Source: Calendula officinalis
Taxonomy: Eukaryota > Streptophyta > Magnoliopsida > Asterales > Asteraceae
Length of the DNA: 64,000 nt
Assembly: GCA_963853835.1 (NCBI GenBank)
Contig: OY970820.1
Coordinates: 51,332,407-51,396,406 of the forward strand
Reading direction: 5' to 3'
Positions 36,725-47,966 of the stretch are shown piece after piece; within the stretch, counting starts at the first letter, position 1, and each line of letters opens with the position of its first letter. A model generated the notes under the pieces. It did not search any database and was not told where the DNA came from. It saw nothing but the letters and a program-made list of their open reading frames with translations. Position numbers and translations under genes: made by a program.

Positions 36725-38335
36725 TCATCCCGCCAATGCCAATCTGATAATCTGGAAGAGAACTGCAAGAAACACAAAATCGTAACAAGAAAATTCAGGA
36801 ATTCTAAATGTTGTTGCTATAATATGACATAATATATTATGAGAGAGAAACGTTTAAGGAGGTCCATTATTTTTAGGAAGTCTCGAGGAACAAATCTCAA
36901 CCATTGATCAATAAAATCTAATGGTCAAGATTAATCACATATTTTATAAATGAGAGGTATTTTCGTCATTTGGCACTTAAAAAAATTATTTTAATATATA
37001 TATAAGAATGTGAGAATTAGTGTAATCATCGATTATTACCCTATATATATTCATAGGGTTCATCGATGATTAAGTAGGGCACATGTGCCCCTCGCGCCGC
37101 GCGGCAAAATATGTGGTTGATCTTAACAATTGCTTATATTTAATCAATAGTTGAGATTTGTTCCTTGAGCTTCATAAAAATTAAGGACTTCTTTAAATAC
37201 AACCATATTATGAGATAACAAACAATATATGCAGTACATAAAGTATGCCAAGAGTGTGAGTGTGAGTGTGACTAAAAAAATTATCAATTTTGTTTAATTG
37301 ATAGGCAGAATATTAAAAAAATGGACCCTTAAAGCAAAAAAAAATTAGTTAAATTAAAAAATTCGCCAAATTAAAAGTGTCGCTCCAAAATTATATGTCC
37401 GCGAGTTATAAGTTCAGTTTTTTTCTTTTGAACCTTTTAGTCCAGCTCTTTTCAGTACTTCATTAGATTTACTTTAATTCAAATGACCTTAGCTATACAT
37501 TTATTTAGACTAATTTTAGAAAGATACAAAAAAAAGATGTTAGACTTACAAGATCCGACCACGACTACAATGAAGAAAGCAAGCACATAGAGCTCGGTTT
37601 TGATCTTCTTGGAAGCCATCGGGCCCAACCCTCTTTTTGTTATGTTCTTCTCAAACTTTGCTACTTTTTTCTCCGCAAGCCTCTTTGATGTTGTCTATTA
37701 CAAGAATAAGAAACAAAAAGCCATAACATATGATTAAAGTATTTTAAATAAATATATATGTATAATAATAAGACCTTTTTTAGAACGGATAATAATAAGA
37801 CCTTAACAAGTCAATTTTGACCTCCATGACTTGATTGCTTGATTAAAAATGCATAAATTATAACATCGGTCTATAAAATTTCGAGGAAAAATATTATTAT
37901 TGTTATGTATTTATAAATTATTTTCTATTTTTAAAAAGATATTCTCATTATAAAGGCTTCCAGAAGGATAAATGAGCTTATACTCGTGATTTACACAACC
38001 TAACCATTATCATAGTCATTATGACTTCTAAAAAGTCATCCGGAGCACTAACCTGTTACCTGGTTAACCTTTTAAACTCGTTCCTAGTTATCCTTCTAAG
38101 TCAAAGCAAAATCGATTCACAGATCATAAAATTTCCGTATCATTATCAAAGATATCAATCGATTTCAGAATTTGTTAAACAAAAACACAAATCAATAAGA
38201 AAGAAAAGGCAAAATTTAATGAAAAAGAATCACGGATCATAATTAAATGGAAGAATATTCATAAATGGATATCAAGACGATCATAAAAACTTAAAAGCTG
38301 ATGTGGATTTTAAGAATAGAACTGTGATTCACCAT
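36725..38335 (-). CDS. RAMP4: RAMP4/SERP-like stress-associated ER membrane protein
   Basis: Three coding exons: 38335-38333 (the ATG alone), 37694-37550 and 36762-36725; 61 codons plus stop. All junctions have GT-AG ends (ATG|GTGAAT, cag or tag acceptors). The protein begins MTTSKRLAEKKVAKFEKNIT and continues KRGLGP, the RAMP4 signature, then has one hydrophobic segment (YVLAFFIVVVVGS) and the tail FLFQIIR. Plant homologues are about 68 residues with the same exon logic. It is a tail-anchored protein of the Sec61 translocon that protects membrane proteins during ER stress (known from the family). Intron 2 carries a MITE. The tail is shorter than usual. Confidence 0.88.
36834..37215. mobile_element. 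Foldback MITE in RAMP4 intron 2
   Basis: A 360-bp element (36845-37204) whose ends are inverted repeats of about 95 bp (aaggaacaaatctcaa in both arms), with the direct repeat atattatgaga at 36834-36844 and 37205-37215. No coding capacity. Long TIRs and a 9-11 bp TSD suggest a Mutator-like origin. Confidence 0.75.
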
Positions 38336-38457
38336 TGTTAGTGTTGATGCAGAAGAGAAGGAGCGCGTAACAGAAACGGAGGAGAGGGAGAGGGGAAGCA
38401 AACCAAGGAGGATTTTGTGGGCCTTTAATTTCGGTTAAATAATGTCTGAAAACCCTT

Positions 38458-38465
38458 TGACGTCA
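38458..38465. promoter_or_regulatory. TGACGTCA bZIP-type site upstream of RAMP4
   Basis: The palindrome TGACGTCA lies about 123 bp upstream of the ATG at 38335. bZIP factors, including the ER-stress regulators bZIP17/28/60, bind TGACGT cores, so stress control is plausible. Inferred from sequence only. Confidence 0.45.
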
Positions 38466-39054
38466 CTTTTACACTTTTACCCCTGCCTCGTTCTTTTTAA
38501 TTTTTTTTTATGGATGGAAACATTAATTATATTGTAAGAAATGCAACTGTAATGCAATTACAAAATAAGTCAATGCTATAACGTATGATAAATCAATATT
38601 TTAATAAACGCCTTCCTTGTAATAAACTAATAAAGGGTGACGTGGAACCGAAACTGAAGTAAAATTGAGCTAAAAAAATCGAAACCCATGGTTTTGGTTT
38701 TAAAATTATTTCTTAAGCGTGGGTTGGTTTATTTTTAAGGATTTTGATAATGATAGTCATTAGTTTATAAGCGCATTAAATTAGTACATTAATCAACAAC
38801 CACCACTGCATTTTAGGTATCACCTATTAAAAACCGCCTTAAAACCCGAAACGAACCGATATAGTTATTGTTTGAGTTGGAAGTATACTTCGCTGATAAG
38901 AGCTAAAACCACCGCCAACGGAAGGTAACCGACGGATTTGGTTGCCTTTCCCCATTGGCACGCCGCACGCCACATCAGTTGGAGAGAGGAAATCATATTT
39001 ATCGATCCAAGGAAGAGATAGAGAAGGAGTTTGGTGGGGCCCGAGACAATTTAA
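38466..39054. other. Spacer upstream of RAMP4
   Basis: No gene seen. AT-rich, with one 81-codon minus-strand frame (39084-38839) of no recognisable family. Confidence 0.5.
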
Positions 39055-39255
39055 TACTCCCTCCGTCCCATTTTTATTGTCCATAATATTATTTTAGTTT
39101 GTCCCATAAAGATTGTCCTTTCCTAAATATTAACCAATCAAAAAACATTTAAGTGAGAAAGAGAAAATTTGATTGGTAACATTGTATAATTAATGTATTT
39201 TTCTTAAACTGTGTGTTTTTTTGTAGTGGACACTAAAAATGGGAAGGAGGGAGTA
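39055..39255. mobile_element. Stowaway MITE (Tc1/mariner type)
   Basis: 197 bp with ends ctccctccgtccca and its near complement gggaaggagggag, flanked by TA at 39055-39056 and 39254-39255. CTCCCTCCGT is the Stowaway hallmark. No coding capacity. Confidence 0.92.
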
Positions 39256-40918
39256 TGATATTTGGTATATTTTGTGTACGTATATTTTAAGTATGATGTT
39301 GGCGTCTGAAAAACTGAAGGAAATGGATATTCAGTTAAATGTCAGTTGGAGTGTACGCTAACATGTCTTTGATTTGGCAAAAACTAATAGCATTACTTGT
39401 TTGACTATTATGACCAATCTAATCTAATAAATCAATATAGTGATGATCAGAAGTGTATTAATTGAAAAGTTTATTCAATTTTTCTATCATTTTCCAGTTC
39501 TTTTTTTTCCTTTTCTTTTCCACTTGTTTCTTTCTATTCGCGTTTCAAACCCCTTCAAAAGAAAATAAATAAATACTCTATATTTTCAGTCTATGACAAT
39601 TAATATATTACTACTTAAATTGATACTAGCAGGTTACCCGCAAAATATGGGGTGAGTACCCTGTGATTAAATTTGACGGCGATCAAGTAGTAGGTGGTGA
39701 CGACGGTAGTAATAGTGGTTGCTGGTTGTGGTCGTGCGGATGGTGGGTGAAGTTAATTTAATTTTGTAAAGATTAATAAAGATATCTCATAAGTTTTCTT
39801 TAATCCGAAATTGACGTTTTTTTTTAATATGTGTCATTTTAGCTATGTTGAATATCTCATAAGTTTTCTTAAATCCGAAATTGGCATTTTTTTTTAAATA
39901 TGAGCCGTTTTAGCTATGTTGAAGTTTAAGGTTATATATATTAGTTGCTGGGATAAAGCAAAGTATCAAATACATGACGTGGTTAACACACACTCCTAAC
40001 TCCCAAATGGTCTTGGGTTCGAATCCCCTAAGTAATATTTTTTTATTTTATGTTGGTTAAGATGTTTCCCAAAGTAGAAATGTAAGATTAATACTTTCTA
40101 ATATTAGAAAGCCTAAATGCCTTAAAAGTAGTATAGATGTTTAAAAATGTAAGTTTTCCATAAATCTCAAGCCATTAACTCGTTAAGTTCAATCACCATG
40201 ACAAATCTGCTAAGTTCAATACTACTACTAACAATTTCCAAATTTCATTTGCTCATATACTTAGCAGACATAAAATGCAATTAGAAAAAAAAAAACATCC
40301 TAGACTCTTAAAGGTACAAAACACATTAGACATCAAACTTTGTTATGTGTTTTCTTATATTCAAAGACATGTTTATATCTCTACTTTATGTAAAAAAAAC
40401 ATTTAACATTTTTTTTAATTTAAAACTTGACATTACTATTAGAGCATAAGGTATGGCATAAGGTTATAGTCATGTTTAAAGATATATTTGTCTATTTAAC
40501 ATGATTTTAGCACTCATTTTAAATTACTCTCTGATTTAATATCTTATAACATTTTTTTGGGACCCACAAAAAATACTTCTAAACAATTACAATTTATAAA
40601 ATAAAAAAGAAATTATTTGCTAGCCTTCTAGTCATGGCGAAAGGAGCTCATTTTCGAATGACTGTCCCATTCCATTTTTGGTATAACTTCAAGCCTGGAG
40701 GTAAGCATTGTGTGTCATTTCTTCTATAACGGTCGTTATTGGCGGAGTTATAGAACTCCAACCGAGAGCTCTTATACACTTAAAATATTAAACGTTTTTC
40801 ATCAAACAAAATTTATTGTTACACCATGCATTGAATACTTTGTGTCCCTCATTTACACCAAAAATCCCAAAGATAATATTAGTAAAATTCTAATTTCTAA
40901 CACTTAATATTATTACTC
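39256..40918. other. AT-rich spacer with tRNA-like relic
   Basis: No gene. At 39980-40033 there is a tRNA-like stretch with gacgtggttaacacac and a perfect B box (gggttcgaatcccc), followed by a T run. At 39626-39637 the sequence ctagcaggttacccgc resembles a Helitron end in reverse. A pair ctcataagttttctt recurs at 39787 and 39848, a short local duplication. Confidence 0.45.
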
Positions 40919-41038
40919 ATGGCTTCTAGAGTAGTGGTATTGGATTATAAGATAATATGTTGTTCATGACCCTGTCATGGGTTCAAGTCCCACTAAGGGC
41001 AAAAATGATAGATTAGATGCCGTTCAAAAAAAAAAAAC
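40919..41038 (+). mobile_element. tRNA-derived SINE, older copy
   Basis: A-box-like gagtagtggtattgga, B-box-like gggttcaagtccc, and end gccgttcaaaaaaaa. The tail matches the SINE at 34981-35163. Flanks share only a degenerate taatatt repeat, so the TSD has decayed. Confidence 0.7.
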
Positions 41039-41661
41039 CTAATATTTTTCTTTTTTTTTTCTTCAATACGGAAAGTATAATTTAATAAAGATCGAGAATA
41101 ATATTTGTTCCTACCATTTGTGCATACTCATGCGTCTATCCATTTCTAAACTTGACATGTGTAATCTACTAATTTCTTTCCTCATACATCCCTTAATTTT
41201 GACACTTGTCATGATCAAATTGATTAGCACATAAGTTAGCACAAATTGTAGGCATAAATATCATTTCTATGTAATAAATACAACATATTAAAACTAGAAA
41301 ACTCACTCACTTCTATTTGACTACTCAGATATTACATTTCTTCCTTTTTATTTGTTTTACTAAATTTAATATGTTACCATATACAAATATTTCATATTAC
41401 CTTTTCTGTTTTATTTATGAAATATCTAAAATTTACAAGGTTTGTTAAAATCTAGAATAAAGTTACTACATAAGAATTTGTAATTCAATAATTACCTAAG
41501 ATTATATTTTTTTTCTTTAGTATGAAAAGGATATAATGTAACTTGTACAAAATATTAAAAACTAAAACTGAAAATATTCAAAGCTCACAATACATTATTT
41601 TACTATGCCTTACATTTAAAAACTCTAATGGATAATGTTTTATTGGCACTTAAAGATGCAC
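41039..41661. other. AT-rich spacer
   Basis: No gene, RNA or clear repeat is seen. Confidence 0.5.
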
Positions 41662-42249
41662 TTAAAAGATGCGTTTGGTACAAAGAATTAGTACGCGAGA
41701 AATGGATATAAAAATAAATCCGTTGTTTGTTTGGACCTGATAAAAGGAAAAGAGGAGAAAACACATTCCCTATTTTTTTAGTTTTAATTCTCCCTTAGAT
41801 GAAGAGAATTAGGAATGTCAAAACGGTCAATCCGACCCGATTCAAATCCGAACCCCGTACCTGATTATGCTAGTTGTGTAGGGTGTATTCGGGTCTTGGG
41901 TTGATTTCGGCTTTTTTGAACCCGACCAGACAAACCTGACATTAGCGTCGGGTCAAATAGCTTGCGTTTATCGTGTTTCGGGTTGACCCGGTTACACCGA
42001 CTAAAATTAAAAGTTTTCTTTTTAATCCGACCCGACAAACCCATGTTTTTGCTACTGGAATCGAGGCCCGTTTTGCTTGAATGGGCTCACACTCTATGAT
42101 TTTATGTTACATTTCTCTTTTGAAGTTTCTTTGTGATACCAAATAGAAGAGTCCATTCTTATTTTCCAAACAATTAATCTTTTTCTCTGCAACTTTATTC
42201 TCTCAATCATTACTCTGAAATTTCATTCTTTGTACCAAAAGCACCCTTA
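41662..42249. mobile_element. Harbinger/Tourist-like MITE with 3-bp TSD
   Basis: 582 bp (41665-42246) between TTA at 41662-41664 and 42247-42249. The ends gatgcgtttggtacaaagaa and the complement of ttctttgtaccaaaagcaccc are inverted repeats. The middle (about 41815-42060) is rich in gggt/accc motifs and may hold a nested hAT-like fragment. Confidence 0.7.
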
Positions 42250-42992
42250 GTGAAATCTTAATATATAACCAAAAAGAAGAAACACACTCCATGTGGAGTA
42301 CTGCCGATGACAACAATGAGCTGTGTATTTTGGTTATGTAGAATTATCAAATACCATGCACGTATCTTTCATAGTATCACTTACCTTAATAAATTGTATG
42401 CACACATAGTACATTAACCAACCAACCACAGAGTAAAAGGTTGGTCGCATGTTTGTCTAGAAATATACAAGCTTTAGTTGTTGTCCAATCAGAAATTGGC
42501 ACACAACCCTTGAAAGAGAAATCTACGAGGCAAACTTCAAGTACAAATACCTCCTTCAACAACCAAAATAAATGCAAGTTTACTAACATTCAAACATTAA
42601 GCTTTTAAAACAAGTAGCTTAGTTGTTGACAAGTTACTTCCTTGTTATTAAAGAGAAATCTACTTATGTGTTACAATAAAATGAAACAAATATTTGGCTT
42701 TATACTTTGTATCTTATTTTCGCAACTAGTACTTGTAATTCTTTATTATTTCTTAATAAGAACTAACCCTTAACTATTACATGTCATTAACCTTTTTTTA
42801 TTAAAAAGAAAAAAGTAGGATTTGATTAAGATAGTATATACTCATTCTAAATAGTAGCAATACATATAGGATACCATAAAACAAAACATACATCTTTCTA
42901 CTTGTTGAGTTGTAGCTCAAAAGCTTCTGTTATACAATTGTAATCATCAAAACTGTTGGTGAGATAATGTAAAAGAAAAATAGCACATAAAG
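42250..42992. other. Spacer 3' of NAR1
   Basis: Probably includes the NAR1 3' UTR next to 42993. The minus-strand 67-codon frame at 42589-42386 has no support as a gene. Confidence 0.5.
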
Positions 42993-45900
42993 TCACCAGT
43001 TATTCAACTGAGAAGTAATACTTTTTATAGTCGGGTGGTATTCTGTATGTATATATTGCTTAGCTTTCTCAGAACCGGGGTGTTCAAGCCACTCGTTATA
43101 TAAGCTTCTCACAATCAGGTTTTCAAATGGATCATTTACCAAAACCTGAAATCAAATAATCACAATTTGTTAAATTTATGTATTAATCTTCAATTTGTTA
43201 TATTTATGTATTAATAAAAAGTAAAAACTTACATTTTCCATATATGTCGTCTCTAATGCTTGAATCAGATCTTTACCTGATTGTCCTGCTTTTGGCTTCA
43301 GTTGACCACCTCCATTTAAACACCCTATTCACCAACACAAATTAAAAAGCCTTACATTTCCTATTCTTCAATTAATTAATAGAGTAAATTACACAAATGG
43401 TCCTTTAGGTTTGTACCATATTACATATTTCGTCCTTTAGTTCCATAAATTACACTGGTAGTCCTTATTTCTGGAACTATTGACACGTTTGGTCCTTTAC
43501 CTAAACAGACGTTAACCTTTCCCGTCAAACTGACGGGTAAATTGGTGAACGGCAAGGGAAAATGACAGATTTACCCCCTCGTCCATCATACGTGACCATT
43601 CTTGACGGGAAAACTTAACGTTTGTTTAGGTAAAGGACCAAACGTGTCAATAGTTTCAGAAAAAAGGACTACCAGTCTAATTTATGAAACTAAAGGACCA
43701 AATATGTAATATGGTACAAACCTAAAGGATCATTTGTGTAATTTACTCTAATTAATATATTTAAATTATATAGAAAAAATATAAATAAATAACCTGAAGG
43801 GCAAGCCATGATCTCTAAATAATGATAATCAGATTTTCCAATTTTAATTTTCCTCACTACGTTTTGCAGGTTCCGGAAACCATAACATAATGCAAACTTC
43901 AATACTGTTTTACCTTCTACCTGCAAATTTGTTACAGTTTTAATTATTTTTTTAAATCCATTAAATTAAAAATAAAAATAAGTTTGATTAACTTACTTCT
44001 AAAGTGACTTCTTGGAAATCAGAATTTCTTACAGTCCTGAAATCTAAAGGCCCTTTAATATCTTGACCAAAAAGTGTTTTTGCAGCATAACGAAATATTG
44101 TATCTGCATATCCTCCTGAACTTCCTCTAACCCCAAAAAGATTTCCTTCTTCACTAACATTCGATAATCTGAAAAAAAAAAATAATAAAATAATAAAATT
44201 ATTTTTTTATAATTTATTAAAATATACAGAAATCTGAAGAAGATATTTTTTGTTCTGCTTACAGTTTATCAAGAGGGGATTCATCCAAATTGCTGAAATC
44301 TACTGCTTTTAACTGCAAAGCAACAGATATTTTTAAAATTATGCCAAGTTAAAATTACCAATTTACCCCTCATTTACTTCAACTATGTTAAAATTAAAAA
44401 TTGCCAAATTCAAAAATGGAAAAATAAATAAATATAAGGAAAAACATTTTTGGGTTACCTGTATTAAATCTAAAACTTCTCCAGTGGTCAACACAGAGTC
44501 AACCTCTGTAGTCATTTGATCAAATTGGTCTTGAAAAACAAAATCATCCCTTGAAGCTTCAAGCTTTTTGTCATAGCAGGGCATAACCGTCACATGATAA
44601 ATATCACCTGGTCTGTACAATTATAAAAAATTTAAAAATTATAAATTAAATCGCATGTATAATATAATAAAATATGCTTACCTAAGCCCTAATTTTTGGC
44701 ATAAATGGTGCTTGATAATAGCTCCAATCGACTGTTGTGGACTCTTCACTGATGAAATATATGGTAGAACATATGAACCAAGTGTTTTTTCAGCATAACA
44801 TATCCAACCTAAAAGTTATAAAAAAACAATATTAGATATATATCAACAATTAAGTTTTTCAGTGTAGTGATTTCCACGGTAAGCCTACCTGGACATGCAG
44901 AAGAAATCATTGGTAGAAATGTTGTAGATTTGTTTGTGTCATTTGAATTGCTTTGGTTATAACGAGATATGAATTCATTACAAGATTCAATAAGAGACAA
45001 ATCTCTACTGCAACTGGTATCAAATACGGATTTAACTCCCAATGACTTGAATAATGTGGTTAATTTCCTAAAAACCTGCAAAATATGTAGAAATAATTAA
45101 GTAAATAATAAATTACAGTTTACAAGATTATTAATGTTAATCAATTACCTGAATTGGAGAAAGACCGTAATGAACAGCAATAGAAGCCCTAGATTGAGGT
45201 GAAAGAGAGACAATAACAGTTTTTCCATTGTTTATAGTTGAGAGAAATTCATCCAAGCTTTGTTTCTCTAACATAACAGTTTCTGCAGATGTAATGCATC
45301 CACTGCAAAATTACAAATTTTATTTTTTATTATTTTCATCATAGAATTAGGGAAAGTTAGATAACAATATATGTATGAGTAATTGAGTATGTTAGAAAGT
45401 GATACCTGCATGCTAAGCAATCTTTGAGTGATATTTTAACTGGATCTGTTTGAAATGTTTCTGTAACAGGTGCTGTTTTTGCCAGTTTCTGTTCAAGTAT
45501 AAGATAATTTTAGCATAGTCCATAAGTCATATCCAATTTTCATTTGTAAAGTATTCATATGCAAAAATGTTATCAGTTGATTCACGAATTTAGCACTTGG
45601 TGTAGAATTTGTAAGTGTTGATAATTTTCTTCAAAACAATTTAAATCTGTATCAATTTCGAGGTGAAAATTAAACATAAGCCGAAATGAAACAAAGATAT
45701 TTCTCATGTGATAAACAACTACATGACTACTAATTCCTTCTAATTTCTAGATAAAAATCAAGAATATCAAATTCCTAGAAGATCTTGAAGCAAGTTAAAC
45801 CCGAGATAATAGCTAGAAAATTAGCTAAACTGAACAATTAATGAGCTGGTGTTAAAACTTAGAAGCATAATAAAAATTACAATAAGCATAACAAATCTAT

Positions 45901-46174
45901 TCTAGTATTCTACACATTCCTGATCAAGATAATACGATTGACCTACTCGTAAGCATAGAAACAACTAAACAATTTGCTAAAAATGAATTATAAATAACAC
46001 AAAACAATCCAAAAGATGTGACCTAGGGTTCAGAGAATATAGATAAATATACACCTTTGGTTTATCAACAAGCCTAGCGGAACCGGACTTCATAGAAACA
46101 ACACAGCCCTGTGACGGTGCGATGTAATCATTCAGGTCACCGATCCTTAGTGTAGCCGAGAATTTCTCAGACAT
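42993..46174 (-). CDS. NAR1: NAR1/GOLLUM cytosolic Fe-S cluster assembly factor
   Basis: Eleven exons, all with GT-AG ends: 46174-46055, 45488-45406, 45302-45149, 45075-44889, 44808-44682, 44612-44459, 44312-44263, 44168-43997, 43920-43794, 43324-43233, 43145-42993. Total 1,419 nt, 472 residues (Arabidopsis NAR1 about 474). The iron-only-hydrogenase-like fold shows Cys24 plus C64-X2-C67-X2-C70 for the N-terminal 4Fe-4S cluster, and Cys180 (SSACPGW), Cys236 (VMPCYD), Cys389 and Cys393 (MACPSGC) for the second. In the CIA pathway NAR1 passes clusters from the scaffold to the CIA targeting complex. The protein ends in NNW. No frame break: apparently functional. Confidence 0.96.
43374..43756. mobile_element. 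Foldback MITE in NAR1 intron 9
   Basis: 369 bp (43381-43749) with terminal inverted repeats of about 135 bp (agagtaaattacacaaatg in both arms) and TSD aattaat at 43374-43380 and 43750-43756. It lies between exons 9 and 10, so it is spliced out. Transcribed, it would form one long hairpin. Confidence 0.85.
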
Positions 46175-46341
46175 ATTTTCGAGTCGATTGGTGATTCAGA
46201 GTCAAAACTGTGTGTAAATTTAATTGGGGAAATTATGTTCTTTCTTTCGAAAATTGAAGGTCCAAAATTATATTATATACCTAAGATTAAGCATCTTGTG
46301 AATAGTGGCTTTACCACTTAGGTTTCGACAGCACAACACTT
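46175..46341 (-). promoter_or_regulatory. NAR1 5' region with TATA box
   Basis: On the minus strand TATATAAT lies at 46272-46279, about 100 bp upstream of the ATG, a plausible core promoter. Confidence 0.5.
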
Positions 46342-47148
46342 TCGATTTTACTATATATTAAACGTAGGGTTTGCATGTGGCAAGTTGCCGCAGTGGTTAT
46401 CACGTCTGTTAATCAACGACTGGTCTCATGTTCGATTCTTGCACCCTTTTTTATAATCAACTCTTTTAATGTATTATTAATTACCACCCTTAAGTTTAAT
46501 ATCCAACATTTATATCTTTTCCAAAAATTATGGTTTATCCTAAAAAAAAAATTATTTCTATACACGCAATAAATTACTTTTGTGATATTACAATTTACTT
46601 TTTTGAACTATAATTTTTCTTAAATAACAAATTATTAGACTGAATTTTAATACTTTAAATCTACATCTTTAAAAAAAGATGAATTCTTACCCTCAAGTTT
46701 TTGTATCTCTATATACCTAATTATAAATTCCTATATAACCAGAATGACGGTTTTATTTAACGGTCATTACTAAATGTTTTTCTTATATACGATATATGTT
46801 ACTAATAGTACTTTTCATTTTTGATTTTTATCTTTATCATTAATATTATTATTAGTAATAACTTATATATACAAAGTTGGTTTTAACAAGGTCTAAATTT
46901 CAAATAATATAATCTTAATTTTAGCATAAAGTTTTGGGTTGACATACGTGCCACATACTCTTATACAAAGTAAAAACTAACGTATACGAATCTACATAAT
47001 AACTAATGATAAAAACAAACTGTATGTAATAGGTAGATAACATATGATATAGTTAGACGTTGCACAACTGAAACATTTATTGATTTAAACAATCTGTTGG
47101 ACTTCGTATGTAAATCTCCGCAGCATCGCGCGGGTAACACTATACTAG
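46342..47148 (+). mobile_element. Possible non-autonomous Helitron
   Basis: The right end has a GC hairpin (ccgc...gcgg at 47118-47133) followed after about 11 nt by CTAG|T at 47145-47149, the Helitron 3' signature. The left end is uncertain: tcgattttactatatatt at about 46342 resembles a Helitron 5' end, but the preceding base is not A. A tRNA-like relic (46375-46444, B box gttcgattc) lies just inside. No Rep/helicase coding is present. Confidence 0.35.
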
Positions 47149-47758
47149 TTGGAATACAACACATCAACACTCTACTAACAAAAAAGAATGGTTAATCTTT
47201 TACAAAAAGCTTTTTTTTACAATATTTCTAATTCACCTTTATTTATCTTCAATGTTTCATATATAACCCTTATATATAAATTGACAATTTTTTTGACATC
47301 TTATAAAAATTAATATTTTTAAAAATATTTCATACAAAAGTATTATAAAAATTGACATTAATATTTAAATAAATAAAAACATTACATTGTAAATATTAAA
47401 AGAAACACAAGTCTAAAACTATAGCCCATGCCTAAGGCTTAAAATGAAAAGTTATTAAATATAGGGGGACTAAAAGAGACAAACATGATAAGTTCATTAA
47501 AAGGTTAGTAGAAGAAAAGTCATTGTAATAAGTCTTTAAAAAAGCTATGTAATCCAATGGTAAAAAGTCTTTCAAAAGCTTATTGAAATAGTAATAAGCT
47601 TTTGATAAAGCTACCATTGGAGATGCTTTAAAGATTCGACGGCTATGGCGGTCTGCGGCGGTCGGGGAATATATATACCGTGTGATCGCGCGTATGAGAA
47701 ATAAGGCTATTTCTTTATCATTTATTTTTAAATATAAAATTAAAATTTCACTAAAATA
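47149..47758. other. AT-rich spacer with Harbinger-like end
   Basis: No gene. ccattggagatgc followed by tttaa (47613-47630) resembles a PIF/Harbinger terminus, but no matching left end was found. Confidence 0.4.
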
Positions 47759-47914
47759 AAAATTTAAGGGTTTTGATAATGACAGCCCTATGCATTAAAT
47801 ATTTGTATTTTAATCTTCAACCGACTCTTGAATTTCAGGAACCACTCAATTGTACAACATTTTATGCACTTAGTGACAGCCCTAAGGGTTGTCATTATCA
47901 AAACCCAAAAATTA
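47759..47914. mobile_element. hAT-like MITE, copy 1 of a local family
   Basis: About 140 bp (47767-47906). Inverted ends gggttttgataatgacag and its complement. Flanking 8-mers aaaattta and aaaaatta differ by one base. Same family as 49808-49961 and 57323-57508. Confidence 0.75.
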
Positions 47915-47966
47915 AACATTACAATAATAGAAATTAAAAATTAAAAATTTTAGAAATTAAAAAAAA

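Noticed and set aside
39980..40033. Possible tRNA gene with perfect B box
   Set aside because: No complete cloverleaf can be drawn; probably a SINE or relic.
46375..46444. Possible tRNA-Asn gene (ctgttaatc anticodon-like loop)
   Set aside because: Acceptor and D arms do not pair well and it sits in a repeat-like context; better read as a tRNA-derived relic.
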